Shown: positions 1 to 8,744 of the stretch, one piece after another
How the letters are laid out: each line of letters starts with the position of its first letter
Position numbering within the stretch: position 1 is the first letter of the stretch
Assembly: GCF_920984675.1 (NCBI RefSeq)
Contig: NZ_CAKLBV010000038.1
Location: 1 to 45,962, forward strand
From: Methylobacterium sp. Leaf118
GTDB taxonomy: Bacteria; Pseudomonadota; Alphaproteobacteria; Rhizobiales; Beijerinckiaceae
DNA: 45,962 nt
Direction: 5' to 3'
Notes under the pieces: generated by a model
The model's input: the letters and a program-made list of their open reading frames with translations, nothing else
Told to the model about the DNA's origin: nothing
The model's database searches: none
Translations under genes and position numbers: made by a program

Positions 1-1628
1 CCGGAGCGGGCGACGTTGGCGCGCCCGTCCGTCAGCACGATGATGACCGGCGTGCCGCCCGCCCGCCGCACGGCGAGCCCAAGACTCGCGGCGGCGTCGA
101 GACCGGCGGCGAGCGGCGTGCCGCCGCCGCCGGGCAGGCCGGCGAGGGCGCGCTTGGCCCGCACCAGCGAGCGGGTCGGCGGCAGCACCACGTCGGCGGT
201 CGCGCCGCGGAAGGCGATCAGCGCCACCCGATCGCGCCGGACATAGGCCTCGGCCAGGAGCAGCTCGACCGCGCCCTTGGCCTCCGCCAGGCGCTCCAGG
301 GCCGAGGAGCCGGAGGCGTCGACGCAGACGATCGCCGTGGTTTCGCTGCGCTGCCGGAAGCGGCGGATGCGGATGTCCGTGGCCGTGACCACGATCCCGC
401 GAGTCTCGTCCGGCCCGCGGCGCAGGCGCTGCCACGGGGCGGCGGCGCGCAGGGTCGCGACCAGGTCGAGCCGTCCCCGGCGCGGGTCGCCGGGCCGGTT
501 GCCGACAGGCCGGCCCTTGCGCGCGGCGGCCGCCGACGCTCCCTTCCGCCCCGCCTGGGCGGCCCGCAGGGACGGGCCGCCGGCGAGGAGTCGGGCCAAA
601 AGATCCTTTGGAATGGCGGCCTGGGCCGCCTCGAGCACCACCTCGTCGAGGCTCTGCTGCGGGTCGGGCGCGGGGCGGTCCCTCTCGTTCTCGGGCGCCT
701 CGCTCCGGTCCGTCTCCGGCTCGGGACGCTCCGCCGGCTCCGGCTCCGGTTCCGGCGCGGCGTCGTCGGCCTGCGGCTCGGCGGTGGGCAGGCGCGTCGC
801 CCGCGGCGCCAGGACGAGGCGGGCGGCCTCTTTCAGGGCATCGTCGTCGGGCTCGAGTCCATCGGCCGCGTGGCGGGCCGCCCGCAGGGCCAAAAGCGGG
901 GCGCGGAGGGAGGCGATGCCGAGGGCCGCGGCGGTGCCGCAGAGGAGAGCGACGGGATCAGCCCCCGGGGTCGACAGGGCCCTCCCCCGCGTCCCGGCCG
1001 CGGCGCGTCCATCGCCCCCCTTGCCATCGCCCCCCTTGCCATCGCGCGCCGTGCGAGCGACCGCCTCCAAAACCTCGCCCGAAGCCCGGCTCGGGAACGC
1101 CTCGCCGACGCTCACCTCGGTCAGGTCGACCCGGAACGCCAGACGATCGGCCAAGGCCTCGGCCACGGTCTCGTCCTCGGCGCCCTCGTCCAGCAGCACG
1201 AGGCCGAAGCGGGCCGGAAGGCGGGCGGCCAGACCCTCGCGTTCGAGGGTGAGCGTCCCGGTGTCGAGGGCGCCCGCGAGGCGGGCGACGGTGCCGGGCT
1301 CCAGCCGCTCGGCCATGGGCACGATCAGGACACCCCCATCGACCTCCGCGAGCACGCCCCGCTGCGCCACCGGTCGGCCGGCGCGCAGGGTCGCGGGCAG
1401 ATCGAGGCCGCCGATCAGGCGGTCGTCGCCGATGCCCGGGGGCAGGCGCCGCACCGGGCCGGCGAGCCGCGCCCGGAGGAGGTCGAGCCAGACATCGCGC
1501 ACCGGGCCGGCGCCAGACCGCACCACGATCCCGCCGAGCCCGTGCGGATCGGCGGCGAAGAGCGTGAGGACGCGCAGGGCCTCGTCCCAGGCCGTCGTCG
1601 GAGCGGGTGCCGGGGACGGCTGGTTCAA
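1..1628 (-). CDS. bchD: Magnesium chelatase subunit D, 3' end cut by the window edge
   Basis: BchD is the AAA-type subunit that, with BchI and BchH, inserts Mg2+ into protoporphyrin IX in bacteriochlorophyll synthesis. About 542 residues are visible. An N-terminal AAA-like domain is followed by an acidic, proline-rich linker (complement of about 690-830), which is typical of BchD. A C-terminal von Willebrand A domain carries the metal-adhesion motif DASGS and the strand VIIVLTDGRANV, where the window ends. No ATG suits the N-terminus. A TTG at 1628 with GAGG five bases upstream is the best start, seven bases after the upstream DUF192 gene stops. bchI, often the neighbour of bchD, is not upstream. 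The family call is firm; the TTG start is an inference. Confidence 0.9.
   Translation of the reverse strand, partial: MNQPSPAPAPTTAWDEALRVLTLFAADPHGLGGIVVRSGAGPVRDVWLDLLRARLAGPVRRLPPGIGDDRLIGGLDLPATLRAGRPVAQRGVLAEVDGGVLIVPMAERLEPGTVARLAGALDTGTLTLEREGLAARLPARFGLVLLDEGAEDETVAEALADRLAFRVDLTEVSVGEAFPSRASGEVLEAVARTARDGKGGDGKGGDGRAAAGTRGRALSTPGADPVALLCGTAAALGIASLRAPLLALRAARHAADGLEPDDDALKEAARLVLAPRATRLPTAEPQADDAAPEPEPEPAERPEPETDRSEAPENERDRPAPDPQQSLDEVVLEAAQAAIPKDLLARLLAGGPSLRAAQAGRKGASAAAARKGRPVGNRPGDPRRGRLDLVATLRAAAPWQRLRRGPDETRGIVVTATDIRIRRFRQRSETTAIVCVDASGSSALERLAEAKGAVELLLAEAYVRRDRVALIAFRGATADVVLPPTRSLVRAKRALAGLPGGGGTPLAAGLDAAASLGLAVRRAGGTPVIIVLTDGRANVARS
1009..1045. repeat. 15-bp tandem repeat inside bchD
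   Basis: Two exact copies of a 15-base unit (1009-1023 and 1024-1038) and the first seven bases of a third. In the bchD frame each unit encodes five residues, read as DGKGG, in a flexible region before the linker. The length is a multiple of three, so changes in copy number would keep the frame. Confidence 0.85.
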
Positions 1629-1635
1629 AGCGGCC

Positions 1636-2154
1636 TCAGCGCCGGAACATCGGGTGTTCGACCCGATCGCCGGCCCGCATCCCGAGCTTGGCCGCCGTGC
1701 CGGCATTCAGCTCCAGCACCGCCAGAACCGGCTCGCCGGAGGACACGATCCGCGTCGAGAGCGGCTCGGTGTCCGGGGCGATACGGGCGATGGAACCGTC
1801 GGAGCGGATGAACACCATGTCGAGGGGGATGTAGGTGTTCTTCATCCACATGTTGACCGGAAGCGGACGCTCGAAGTCGAACAGCATCCCGTGGTCGGGC
1901 GCCATGGAGCGGCGGTACATCAGGCCGCGCGCGCGCCCGGCATCGTCGCGCATGACCTCGACGTTGAAGGCGTGGCGTCCGCCCTTGCCGACGACGGCGA
2001 GCGGCTCGGTCGCGGATTGCGCCGCCGGGGCCGGCTCCTGGGCGTGCAGAACGCCCGGCGCGGCGAGCGCGAGGGCGGCGAGGCAGGCCGGGACGCGGAA
2101 CGGGGCGAGCAGGGACTTCGGAAGGATCGTCGACAGAACGCGCACGGGAAGCAC
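1636..2154 (-). CDS. DUF192 family secreted protein
   Basis: A protein of 172 residues with an N-terminal hydrophobic signal segment ending near LHAQ, followed by a complete DUF192 domain. Visible family signatures are GLMYRRSM, MLFDFERPLPVNMWMKNTYI and IPLDMVFI, and the C-terminal AGDRVEHPMF. DUF192 proteins are small periplasmic or secreted beta-rich proteins with no settled function. A GTG at 2154, three bases below the upstream cold-shock stop codon, was chosen because it keeps the whole signal peptide. A second in-frame GTG at 2145 is also possible. It sits between the cold-shock gene and bchD with spacings of 2 and 7 bases, so the three are probably cotranscribed. Confidence 0.85.
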   Translation of the reverse strand: MLPVRVLSTILPKSLLAPFRVPACLAALALAAPGVLHAQEPAPAAQSATEPLAVVGKGGRHAFNVEVMRDDAGRARGLMYRRSMAPDHGMLFDFERPLPVNMWMKNTYIPLDMVFIRSDGSIARIAPDTEPLSTRIVSSGEPVLAVLELNAGTAAKLGMRAGDRVEHPMFRR

Positions 2155-2156
2155 CG

Positions 2157-2759
2157 TCAGTGGGAAGCCGGAAGCGCCCCGTCGATGAGGCGGACTTCCG
2201 CCGCCATAGCACCCTTCGAGCCGTCGCCGTAGCGCACCAGCACCTGCTCCCCGGGCTTCAGCTCGGCGATGCCGTAGCGGCGCAGGGTCTCCATGTGCAC
2301 GAAGATATCGGGCGTACCGTCGCCGCGGCTCAGGAAGCCGAAGCCGCGCAGGCGGTTGAACCATTTCACCACCGCCGTCTCCAGGCCGCTCGTTGGCGTC
2401 ACGCTGACATGGGTGCGCGGCATCGGCAGTTCGGAGGGATGGGTCGCCGAGGCTTGATCGAGGGACAGGACCCGGAATGCCTGCCAGCCCCGGGCCCGCT
2501 GCACCGCCTCCACGACGATGCGCGCGCCCTCGCTTGCGGCCTGATGGCCGTCGCGACGCAGGCAGGTGATGTGGAGCAGCACGTCGGCGGAGCCGTCATC
2601 GGGCACGATGAAGCCGAAGCCCTTCGAGACGTCGAACCACTTGATGCGACCGGCGACCTCCAGGAGTTCCAGCGGCCGCTCGGTCTCCGCGTCGTGGTCC
2701 AGATCCCGGCCCTCGACGGCGCGGAGGCTCACCGGACTGATCCCGTGTTCATTCGACAT
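2157..2759 (-). CDS. Cold-shock protein with two cold-shock domains
   Basis: A protein of 200 residues with two OB-fold cold-shock domains. The first (about residues 33-100) contains [20 protein letters not shown] and DVLLHI. The second (about 130-195) contains [19 protein letters not shown] and DIFVHM. The aromatic RNP1 and RNP2 residues that bind single-stranded nucleic acid are present in both. Tandem-domain cold-shock proteins are common in alphaproteobacteria and probably act as RNA chaperones or transcript antiterminators. It is first in an apparent operon with the DUF192 gene and bchD. The start is ATG at 2759; the ribosome binding site is weak. Confidence 0.9.
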   Translation of the reverse strand: MSNEHGISPVSLRAVEGRDLDHDAETERPLELLEVAGRIKWFDVSKGFGFIVPDDGSADVLLHITCLRRDGHQAASEGARIVVEAVQRARGWQAFRVLSLDQASATHPSELPMPRTHVSVTPTSGLETAVVKWFNRLRGFGFLSRGDGTPDIFVHMETLRRYGIAELKPGEQVLVRYGDGSKGAMAAEVRLIDGALPASH

Positions 2760-2997
2760 GTAAGCAACCCGTGCCGAATCGCGCCGTGCAATTCCGGAGC
2801 TACGTTAACAAAGTCCCGATGCCCGGAAAGCCCGTTTGCCCGGCATTGAGACATCGTGAGCGAGCAATTTTCCGCGCCATGGCGCCGTTGCCGCACCCAC
2901 CCCGCCGCCGGAGCGGGCAGAGCGCATCGAGGGCGGGCAGTCACGGCGAAACGGTGCCGTCTCGCCGCGGCCGGGCCGGGATGCTAGGGCCGCCGCC

Positions 2998-4014
2998 ATG
3001 GCCGTCCCATCCCCCTCCGCTTCCCGGCCCACGACGGGCCGCCTCGACGCCCTCGACCTCGCCCGCGGGGCGGCCCTCGCCGCGATGGCCGCCTATCATT
3101 CCCTGTGGGATCTCGGCTTCCTGCAGCTGACACCGGAGAACTACGCCCTGACGCCGCCGGGCCGGCTCGCCGCGCACGGCATCGCCGGGTCGTTCCTGCT
3201 CCTCGTCGGGATCGGCCTCGTCCTCGCCCATCGCGGCGGCCTGCGCCCGCGCGCCGTCCTCGGGCGGTTCGCGCGGATCGGCGGCGCGGCGGCGCTCATC
3301 ACCGTGGCCACCGCCTACGCCTTCCCGCAGAGCTACATCTTCTTCGGCATCCTGCACTGCATCGCCGTCGGGAGCCTGCTCGGACTGCCCTTCGTGTTCG
3401 CGCCCGTCGCGGTCACGGCACTGGCTGCCGTCGCAGTGCTGCTGGCGCCGAGCCTCGTCGCGCACCCCGTCCTCGACTTGCCGGCGCTGCTCTTCCTCGG
3501 CCTCGGCCGCACGGTGCCCGACACCAACGACTGGGTCCCGCTCTGTCCCTGGTTCGGCGTGATTCTGGCCGGGATCGCGCTGGCCCGACTCGGCCTGCCG
3601 GGGAGGATCGGCGAGCGGCTCGGCCGCTGGCGGGCGCAGGGCCGATTCCTGCGGGGGGCTTTGTTCGCCGGCCGCCACAGCCTCGCGATCTACCTGCTGC
3701 ACCAGCCAATTCTGCTGGCGCTGTTCTCCGGCCTCGTGACGCTTTCCGGCCCGCATCCGGACGCGGGCGCCGCGCAGTTCCGGGCGAGCTATGCGGTGGA
3801 TTGCACTCGCGCCGGCGGCGGGGCGGAATCCTGCCGCACAGCCGCCCGATGCACGCAGCATGCCCTGCGCCGCGAGGGGCTGTGGGGGCTCGGCGCGCCC
3901 TACAGCGCGGAGCAGCGGGCGCGGGCCCAGGGCCTGTCGCAGGCCTGCTACCAAGCCGCCGAGGGCACGGAGCCGCCCTCGGAACCGCCGTCGGAGCCTG
4001 CCCTCGGACGTTAG
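2998..4014 (+). CDS. DUF1624 / heparan-alpha-glucosaminide acetyltransferase-like membrane protein
   Basis: A protein of 338 residues. The N-terminal pattern [20 protein letters not shown], then WDLGF, and many hydrophobic segments match the HGSNAT-type catalytic family (DUF1624), which consists of polytopic membrane acyltransferases. A short conserved stretch near residue 230, [15 protein letters not shown], is typical of this and related membrane acyltransferases. The last 80 residues are hydrophilic, contain several cysteines and look like a soluble tail that is less conserved. The substrate is unknown. The gene ends at TAG 4012-4014 and overlaps the stop codon of the convergent efp gene by three bases. 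Confidence 0.75.
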   Translation: MAVPSPSASRPTTGRLDALDLARGAALAAMAAYHSLWDLGFLQLTPENYALTPPGRLAAHGIAGSFLLLVGIGLVLAHRGGLRPRAVLGRFARIGGAAALITVATAYAFPQSYIFFGILHCIAVGSLLGLPFVFAPVAVTALAAVAVLLAPSLVAHPVLDLPALLFLGLGRTVPDTNDWVPLCPWFGVILAGIALARLGLPGRIGERLGRWRAQGRFLRGALFAGRHSLAIYLLHQPILLALFSGLVTLSGPHPDAGAAQFRASYAVDCTRAGGGAESCRTAARCTQHALRREGLWGLGAPYSAEQRARAQGLSQACYQAAEGTEPPSEPPSEPALGR

Positions 4015-4577
4015 TCCTTGGCGCGCTCCACATAGGAGCCGTCCGACGTCATGATGACGACGCGGGTGCCCGTGGAGATGTGGGGCGGCACGCTCGTCTT
4101 CACGCCGTTCGACAGGATCGCCGGCTTGTAGGAGGACGAGGCGGTCTGGCCCTTGGTCACCGGCTCGGTCTCGACGATCTCGAGGGTCACGCGCTGGGGC
4201 AGCTCGACGGTGAGCGGAACGGCGTTGTAGATCGAGAGCATCACCGCCATGCCCTCCTGCAGGTAGGGGGCGGCGTCGCCGATCACGTCCTGCGGGACGG
4301 CGATCTGCTCATAGTTCTCGGGGTTCATGAAGTGATACCCCTCGCCGTCCTGATACAGGAAGGTGTGCTCGCGATCCTCGACGAAGGCGCGCTCCACCTG
4401 CTCGGTGGTGCGGTAGCGCTCGGAGATCTTCACGCCGTCGGTGATGCGGCGCATGTCGAGCTGCGTCACCGGGGTGCCCTTGCCGGGGTGGATGTTCTCC
4501 GCAGTCAGGATGACGTAGAGCTTGCCCTCCTTTTCGACGACGTTGCCCTTGCGAAGGGTACTGGCGATCACTTTCAC
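4011..4577 (-). CDS. efp: Elongation factor P
   Basis: EF-P binds between the P and E sites of the ribosome and relieves stalling at polyproline stretches. The protein has 188 residues, the usual length, with a KOW-like N-terminal domain and two OB domains. The start GTG at 4577 gives the expected N-terminus [12 protein letters not shown]; longer readings add a non-homologous leader. The modification loop is HPGKGTPV, with lysine 33 at the tip where EpmA attaches beta-lysine. The genes epmA and epmB lie divergently just upstream across 123 bases, so the substrate and both modifying enzymes are neighbours. Confidence 0.96.
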   Translation of the reverse strand: MKVIASTLRKGNVVEKEGKLYVILTAENIHPGKGTPVTQLDMRRITDGVKISERYRTTEQVERAFVEDREHTFLYQDGEGYHFMNPENYEQIAVPQDVIGDAAPYLQEGMAVMLSIYNAVPLTVELPQRVTLEIVETEPVTKGQTASSSYKPAILSNGVKTSVPPHISTGTRVVIMTSDGSYVERAKD

Positions 4578-4700
4578 GAGCGTGGACCTTGGCTTGACGA
4601 GAACGGCGGCTCCCCCCTGGCGTGACGGCCGGGCGAGCGGAATCATCCGCGAGGCCCTATCCTATCCGCGGCCCCGTTGCCAGCCGGAGGCTTTTCCCGC

Positions 4701-5759
4701 GTGAGCCCCGAGGCGTCGCCCTGGTGGCATCCGGCGGTCCATGCGGATCGCCGGCCCCTTCTCCAAACGCGCAACCGCATCACGGCGGAGCTGCGCGCGT
4801 GGTTTGCCGCGCGCGATTTCGTCGAGGTCGAGGCCGCCGCCCTCCAGGTGTCTCCGGGCAACGAGGCGCATCTCTCCGCCTTCGCCACGGAAGCCCTGCT
4901 CCCCGACGGTCGCCGCGAGCCGCTCTACCTCCACACCTCGCCGGAATTCGCCTGCAAGAAGCTGCTGGCGGCGGGCGAGCCGCGCCTGTTCAGCCTCGCC
5001 CGCGTCTTCCGCAACCGCGAGCGGGGCGCCCTGCACCATCCCGAGTTCACGATGCTCGAATGGTATCGGGCGGGGGAGACCTACGATGCCCTGATGGCCG
5101 ATTGCGCCGCCCTGCTGGCCCTGGCCGCCGAGGCCGCGGGGGCCAAGCGGCTGACCTGGCGCGGGCGCGAGGCGGACCCCTTCGCCCCGTTCGAGCGGCT
5201 GACCCTGGCCGAGGCCTTCCGGCGCCATGCCGGGATCGACCTTCTCGCCTCGATCTCGGCGTCGGGCCAGACCGACCGGGACGCCCTCGCCCATGCCGTG
5301 ACGACCAAGGGCCTGCGCGTGGCCGAGGACGACACCTGGGCCGACCTGTTCAGCCGGGTCCTCGTCGGGCTGATCGAGCCGCATCTGGGGAAGGATCGTC
5401 CGACCCTCTTGTGCGAATATCCGGTGAGCGAGGCCGCGCTCGCCCGCCCGGTCCCCGGCGATCCGCGCGTGGCCGAGCGCTTCGAGCTCTATGCCTGCGG
5501 CGTCGAGCTCGCCAACGCCTTCGGCGAGCTGACCGATCCGGTCGAGCAGCGCCGCCGGTTCGAGGCCGAGATGGCGGAGAAGCTCCGCGTCTACGGCGAG
5601 CGCTATCCCCTCGACGAGGATTTCCTCGATGCGCTGGCGATCATGCCCGAGGCGAGCGGCATCGCGCTGGGCTTCGACCGTCTGGTGATGCTGGCGACCG
5701 GCGCGCCCCGCATCGACGACGTGATCTGGACGCCCGTCGCCCGTGGGGCGCGGCGGTGA
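4701..5759 (+). CDS. epmA: EF-P lysine ligase EpmA (GenX/PoxA), truncated LysRS-like
   Basis: EpmA is a class II lysyl-tRNA synthetase paralogue without the tRNA-binding domain. It ligates (R)-beta-lysine to the conserved lysine of EF-P. The 352-residue protein shows class II motif 2 (RVFRNRERGALHHPEFTMLE) and motif 3 (GIALGFDRLVML) plus the family segment YLHTSPEFACKKLL. GTG at 4701 is preferred because GGAGG lies at 4686-4690, ten bases upstream; a TTG at 4677 would put that site inside the gene. The stop overlaps the start of epmB as GTGA. There is no N-terminal anticodon-binding domain, as expected for EpmA. Confidence 0.93.
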   Translation: MSPEASPWWHPAVHADRRPLLQTRNRITAELRAWFAARDFVEVEAAALQVSPGNEAHLSAFATEALLPDGRREPLYLHTSPEFACKKLLAAGEPRLFSLARVFRNRERGALHHPEFTMLEWYRAGETYDALMADCAALLALAAEAAGAKRLTWRGREADPFAPFERLTLAEAFRRHAGIDLLASISASGQTDRDALAHAVTTKGLRVAEDDTWADLFSRVLVGLIEPHLGKDRPTLLCEYPVSEAALARPVPGDPRVAERFELYACGVELANAFGELTDPVEQRRRFEAEMAEKLRVYGERYPLDEDFLDALAIMPEASGIALGFDRLVMLATGAPRIDDVIWTPVARGARR

Positions 5760-6934
5760 GCGAGGACCGGATGGCGGACCGCGCCGACGGGCGCGCCTGG
5801 GAGGCCGAGCCCCGCGAGGAGGCCCCGTCCCCCGTCGCGGAGGCGGAGGCGCGCGCCGCGTCCGGTCCGCCGCGGGCCCCGAGCGGCGCCCTCCCCCTCA
5901 AATCACCCGCCGCCCTCGTCCGGGCCGGCCTGCTCGCGGCCGCCGATCTGCCCGCGCTGGAGCGCGTCGCCGCCCGCTACGCCGTCTCGGTCACCGCCGA
6001 CATCGCCGAGCTGATCGACCCGACCGATCCCGGCGACCCGATCGCCCGCCAGTTCCTCCCGCGTGCCGAGGAGATCGAGACCGATCGGATCGAGCGCGCC
6101 GATCCGATCGGCGACGACGCCCACGCTCCCGTGCCGGGGCTCGTCCACCGCTATCCGGACCGGGTGCTGCTGAAGCCGCTCCATGTCTGCCCGGTCTATT
6201 GCCGGTTCTGCTTCCGGCGCGAGCGGGTCGGGCCCGATGGGCACGGGACCCTGAGCGAATCCGAACTCGCCGCCGCCTTCGCCTATATCGCGGACCATCC
6301 GGAGATCTGGGAGGTGGTGGTGACCGGGGGCGATCCCTTCGCCCTGTCGCCCCGCCGGCTCGGCCGCCTCGCCCGGGCGCTCGGCGCGATCCCGCACGTC
6401 AAGGTGCTGCGCTTCCACACCCGCGTGCCGGTGGTGGACCCCGCCGCCGTCGACGACAGCCTCGTCGCCGCGCTCAAAACCTTCACCGGGGCGGTGTTCG
6501 TGGCGCTCCACGCCAACCATCCGCGCGAGTTCACCCCGGCCGCGCAGGCGGCGATCGCACGGCTGGTCGATGCCGGGATTCCGATGGTGAGCCAGAGCGT
6601 TCTGCTGCGCGGCGTCAACGACGACGCCGCGATCCTCGAGGCCCTGATGCGCCGCTTCGTCGAGAATCGGATCAAACCCTACTACCTGCATCACGGCGAC
6701 CTCGCCCCCGGCACCGGCCACCTGCGCACGGCGCTCCCCGACGGTCAGGCGCTGATGCGGGGGCTTCGGGGGCGGCTCTCGGGCCTCGCCCAGCCGCTCT
6801 ACGTGCTCGACATTCCCGGTGGTCACGGCAAGGTACCGGTGGGGCCCGGCTACCTTGCCGAATCGGACGGTTCGTGGCGCGTCACCGATCCGCAGGGCCA
6901 TGTTCACGCCTATCCGCCGGAGACCGAGGAATGA
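5756..6934 (+). CDS. epmB: EF-P beta-lysylation protein EpmB (radical SAM lysine 2,3-aminomutase)
   Basis: EpmB converts (S)-alpha-lysine to (R)-beta-lysine for EF-P modification. The radical-SAM motif CPVYCRFC has cysteines 145, 149 and 152. The C-terminal PGGHGK supplies the lysine expected to bind pyridoxal phosphate. The GTG at 5756 overlaps the epmA stop, giving 392 residues; an ATG at 5771 is an alternative start. The first 50 residues are charged, alanine-rich and probably disordered. Translational coupling to epmA and to the following GST gene (ATGA overlap at 6931) is likely. A catabolic lysine 2,3-aminomutase is less likely beside efp and epmA. Confidence 0.92.
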   Translation: MSEDRMADRADGRAWEAEPREEAPSPVAEAEARAASGPPRAPSGALPLKSPAALVRAGLLAAADLPALERVAARYAVSVTADIAELIDPTDPGDPIARQFLPRAEEIETDRIERADPIGDDAHAPVPGLVHRYPDRVLLKPLHVCPVYCRFCFRRERVGPDGHGTLSESELAAAFAYIADHPEIWEVVVTGGDPFALSPRRLGRLARALGAIPHVKVLRFHTRVPVVDPAAVDDSLVAALKTFTGAVFVALHANHPREFTPAAQAAIARLVDAGIPMVSQSVLLRGVNDDAAILEALMRRFVENRIKPYYLHHGDLAPGTGHLRTALPDGQALMRGLRGRLSGLAQPLYVLDIPGGHGKVPVGPGYLAESDGSWRVTDPQGHVHAYPPETEE

Positions 6935-7566
6935 CGCGCAGAGTGTGGGGCCGGACCAGTTCGGGCAACGTCCAGAAGGTGATCTGGGCGCTGGGGGAAC
7001 TGGCGCTGCCCTACGAGCACATCGAGGCGGGCGGCGCCCATGGCATCGTCGGCGAAGCGCGCTACCGTGCCCTGAACCCGAACGGGCTTGTGCCGACCCT
7101 CGAGGAGGACGGCTTCGTCCTGTGGGAGTCGAACGCGATCCTGCGCTACCTCGCCCAGGCCCATTCCCAGGCCCATGGCGGCGCGCTCGCGCTCCCCGAC
7201 GACGCCCGGGCCCGGGCCCGGATCGACCAATGGCTCGACTGGCAGGCCACCGCCTTCACGCCGGCGATGCGCGACGCCTTTCTTCAGCTGGTGCGCCTCC
7301 CGGCCGAGAAGCGCGACGCCCGGGTGATCGAGGCCTCGCGGGCGGCGGGCGAGCGCTGTGCCGCCCTGCTCGACCAGCACCTCGCCGGGTCGCCCTTCGT
7401 GGCGGGCGAGCAGTTCAGCATCGCCGACATCGCGGTGGGCTGCGCGGGCCAGCGCTGGCGAGTGCTTCCCATGGAGACCGAGGAGCGCCCCCACATGTCC
7501 CGCTGGCTCGACCGGCTGGCGCAACGACCGGCGGGTTCGCCCGTTCTGGCTCTGCCCCTGACCTGA
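6931..7566 (+). CDS. Glutathione S-transferase family protein
   Basis: A protein of 211 residues. The N-terminal thioredoxin-fold domain reads VWGRTSSGNVQKVIWAL, with NPNGLVPTL and the glutathione-contact motif ESNAILRYLA. An all-helical C-terminal domain contains the N-cap motif FSIADIAVG. A Ser in the RTSSGN segment is the likely catalytic position. The ATG overlaps the epmB stop by four bases, so it is cotranscribed with the EF-P modification genes, although no functional link is known. The substrate cannot be told. Confidence 0.88.
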   Translation: MTRRVWGRTSSGNVQKVIWALGELALPYEHIEAGGAHGIVGEARYRALNPNGLVPTLEEDGFVLWESNAILRYLAQAHSQAHGGALALPDDARARARIDQWLDWQATAFTPAMRDAFLQLVRLPAEKRDARVIEASRAAGERCAALLDQHLAGSPFVAGEQFSIADIAVGCAGQRWRVLPMETEERPHMSRWLDRLAQRPAGSPVLALPLT

Positions 7567-7645
7567 GCGGCGCGGACGATCGCGAAGGCCTGGCGTGCCG
7601 CAACAGGCCGAGATCGAAGCAACGCCCGAGGGCGGAGGTCGAACC

Positions 7646-8476
7646 GTGACGGACGCCGCGCCACAACCTGGAAAGACGATGTTCTTCCCGCTCTCCAAGC
7701 TGCTCTTCTTCGTGATCACGCCGTCGAACTTCCTGATCCTCCTGGGGCTGTTCGGCTGCCTGCTGCTCTTCACGGAGGTGGGACGCGGGGTCGGGCGTCT
7801 CCTGGTGGTCGTCGGCTTCCTGGGCCTCTTGGTGGCGGGGCTCTCGCCGCTCTCGTCCTGGGTGCTGATGCCGCTCGAGAACCGCTTCCCGGCCTTCCCC
7901 GACGACGGGACCCGGGTCGACGGCGTCATCGTCCTCGGCGGGGCGGTCGAGGCCGATACCTCCATCGGGCGCGGCCAGATCAGCGTCAACGATGCCGGCG
8001 AGCGGGAGATCGCCCTGGCCGATCTCGCGCGGCGCTTTCCTGAGGCGCGGCTCGTCTTTTCCGGGGGCACCGGCAGCTTCCGCGAGCATGCGGTCTCGGA
8101 GGCCGAGATCATCAGCCGCTTCGCGGACACCCTCGGCGTGCCGCGCAACCGCCTGATCCTGGAGCAGCAATCCCGCAACACCTACGAGAACGCGGCCTTC
8201 TCCGCGCGCATGGTCCAGCCGAAGCCAGACGAACGCTGGCTTCTCGTCACCTCGGCCTGGCACATGCCGCGGGCGATGGGATGCTTCCGGAAGGCCGGCT
8301 TTCCCGTCGTCGCCTATCCGGTCGATTACCGAACCAGCGGACCGCGCGATGCCGTCCGCTTCACCACCTTCGCCTCGGATGGTCTGTCGGAGTTCGACAT
8401 CGGCGTGAAGGAATGGATCGGGATGGTCGCCTATCGCTACGCCGGTTACACCGACGCGGTGCTGCCGGCGCCCTGA
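7646..8476 (+). CDS. YdcF/ElyC-like DUF218 membrane protein
   Basis: A protein of 276 residues. Two N-terminal transmembrane helices (about residues 15-75) precede a DUF218 domain with GVIVLGGAVE, RLVFSGGTG, the SRNTYENA segment and LLVTSAWHMPRAM, all typical of ElyC/SanA/YdcF proteins. ElyC of Escherichia coli affects cell-envelope precursor metabolism at low temperature. GTG at 7646 was chosen because GGAGG at 7634-7638 stands at ideal spacing; a GTG at 7595 is a longer alternative. It lies 79 bases behind the GST gene and ends four bases before the convergent DUF3253 gene. Confidence 0.85.
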   Translation: MTDAAPQPGKTMFFPLSKLLFFVITPSNFLILLGLFGCLLLFTEVGRGVGRLLVVVGFLGLLVAGLSPLSSWVLMPLENRFPAFPDDGTRVDGVIVLGGAVEADTSIGRGQISVNDAGEREIALADLARRFPEARLVFSGGTGSFREHAVSEAEIISRFADTLGVPRNRLILEQQSRNTYENAAFSARMVQPKPDERWLLVTSAWHMPRAMGCFRKAGFPVVAYPVDYRTSGPRDAVRFTTFASDGLSEFDIGVKEWIGMVAYRYAGYTDAVLPAP

Positions 8477-8480
8477 CGGC

Positions 8481-8744
8481 TCACGCGACCGGGCCGAGCC
8501 GGTAGATCCCCCGGAAATCGTCCGGGTCGGCGACGGGCTTGCCCTTGCGCAGGATCTGCAGCTGCCCGGCCTTCGTCAGGCGCACGGCGACGCGCCGCAC
8601 CGGCTGCATCAACGGCCCCCAAAGGTCGGGATGCGAGCCGCCGAGGGCGCGAGCGACCTCGGATGGGCAGCAGGTCTTGCCCGGCCCCCGCTCGGTGACG
8701 AGACGCAGCATCGTCTCCTCGATCTCGGCCTCACTGGCCATCAT
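8481..8744 (-). CDS. DUF3253 family small protein
   Basis: A soluble protein of 87 residues matching DUF3253 by its N-terminal helix EAEIEETMLRLV, the segment TCCPSEVARALGG, and the basic C-terminal half VRRVAVRLTKAGQLQILRKG with FRGIYRLG. The pattern resembles a small winged-helix fold, which is an inference. The function is unknown. Its start (ATG 8744 or 8741) lies inside the 3' end of the upstream DUF599 gene, a 14-base overlap, so translation is probably coupled. Confidence 0.8.
   Translation of the reverse strand: MMASEAEIEETMLRLVTERGPGKTCCPSEVARALGGSHPDLWGPLMQPVRRVAVRLTKAGQLQILRKGKPVADPDDFRGIYRLGPVA

Noticed and set aside
277..2232. Open frame of 651 codons on the plus strand
   Set aside because: It is antisense to bchD and the DUF192 gene, and its translation is low-complexity Arg/Ala/Ser.
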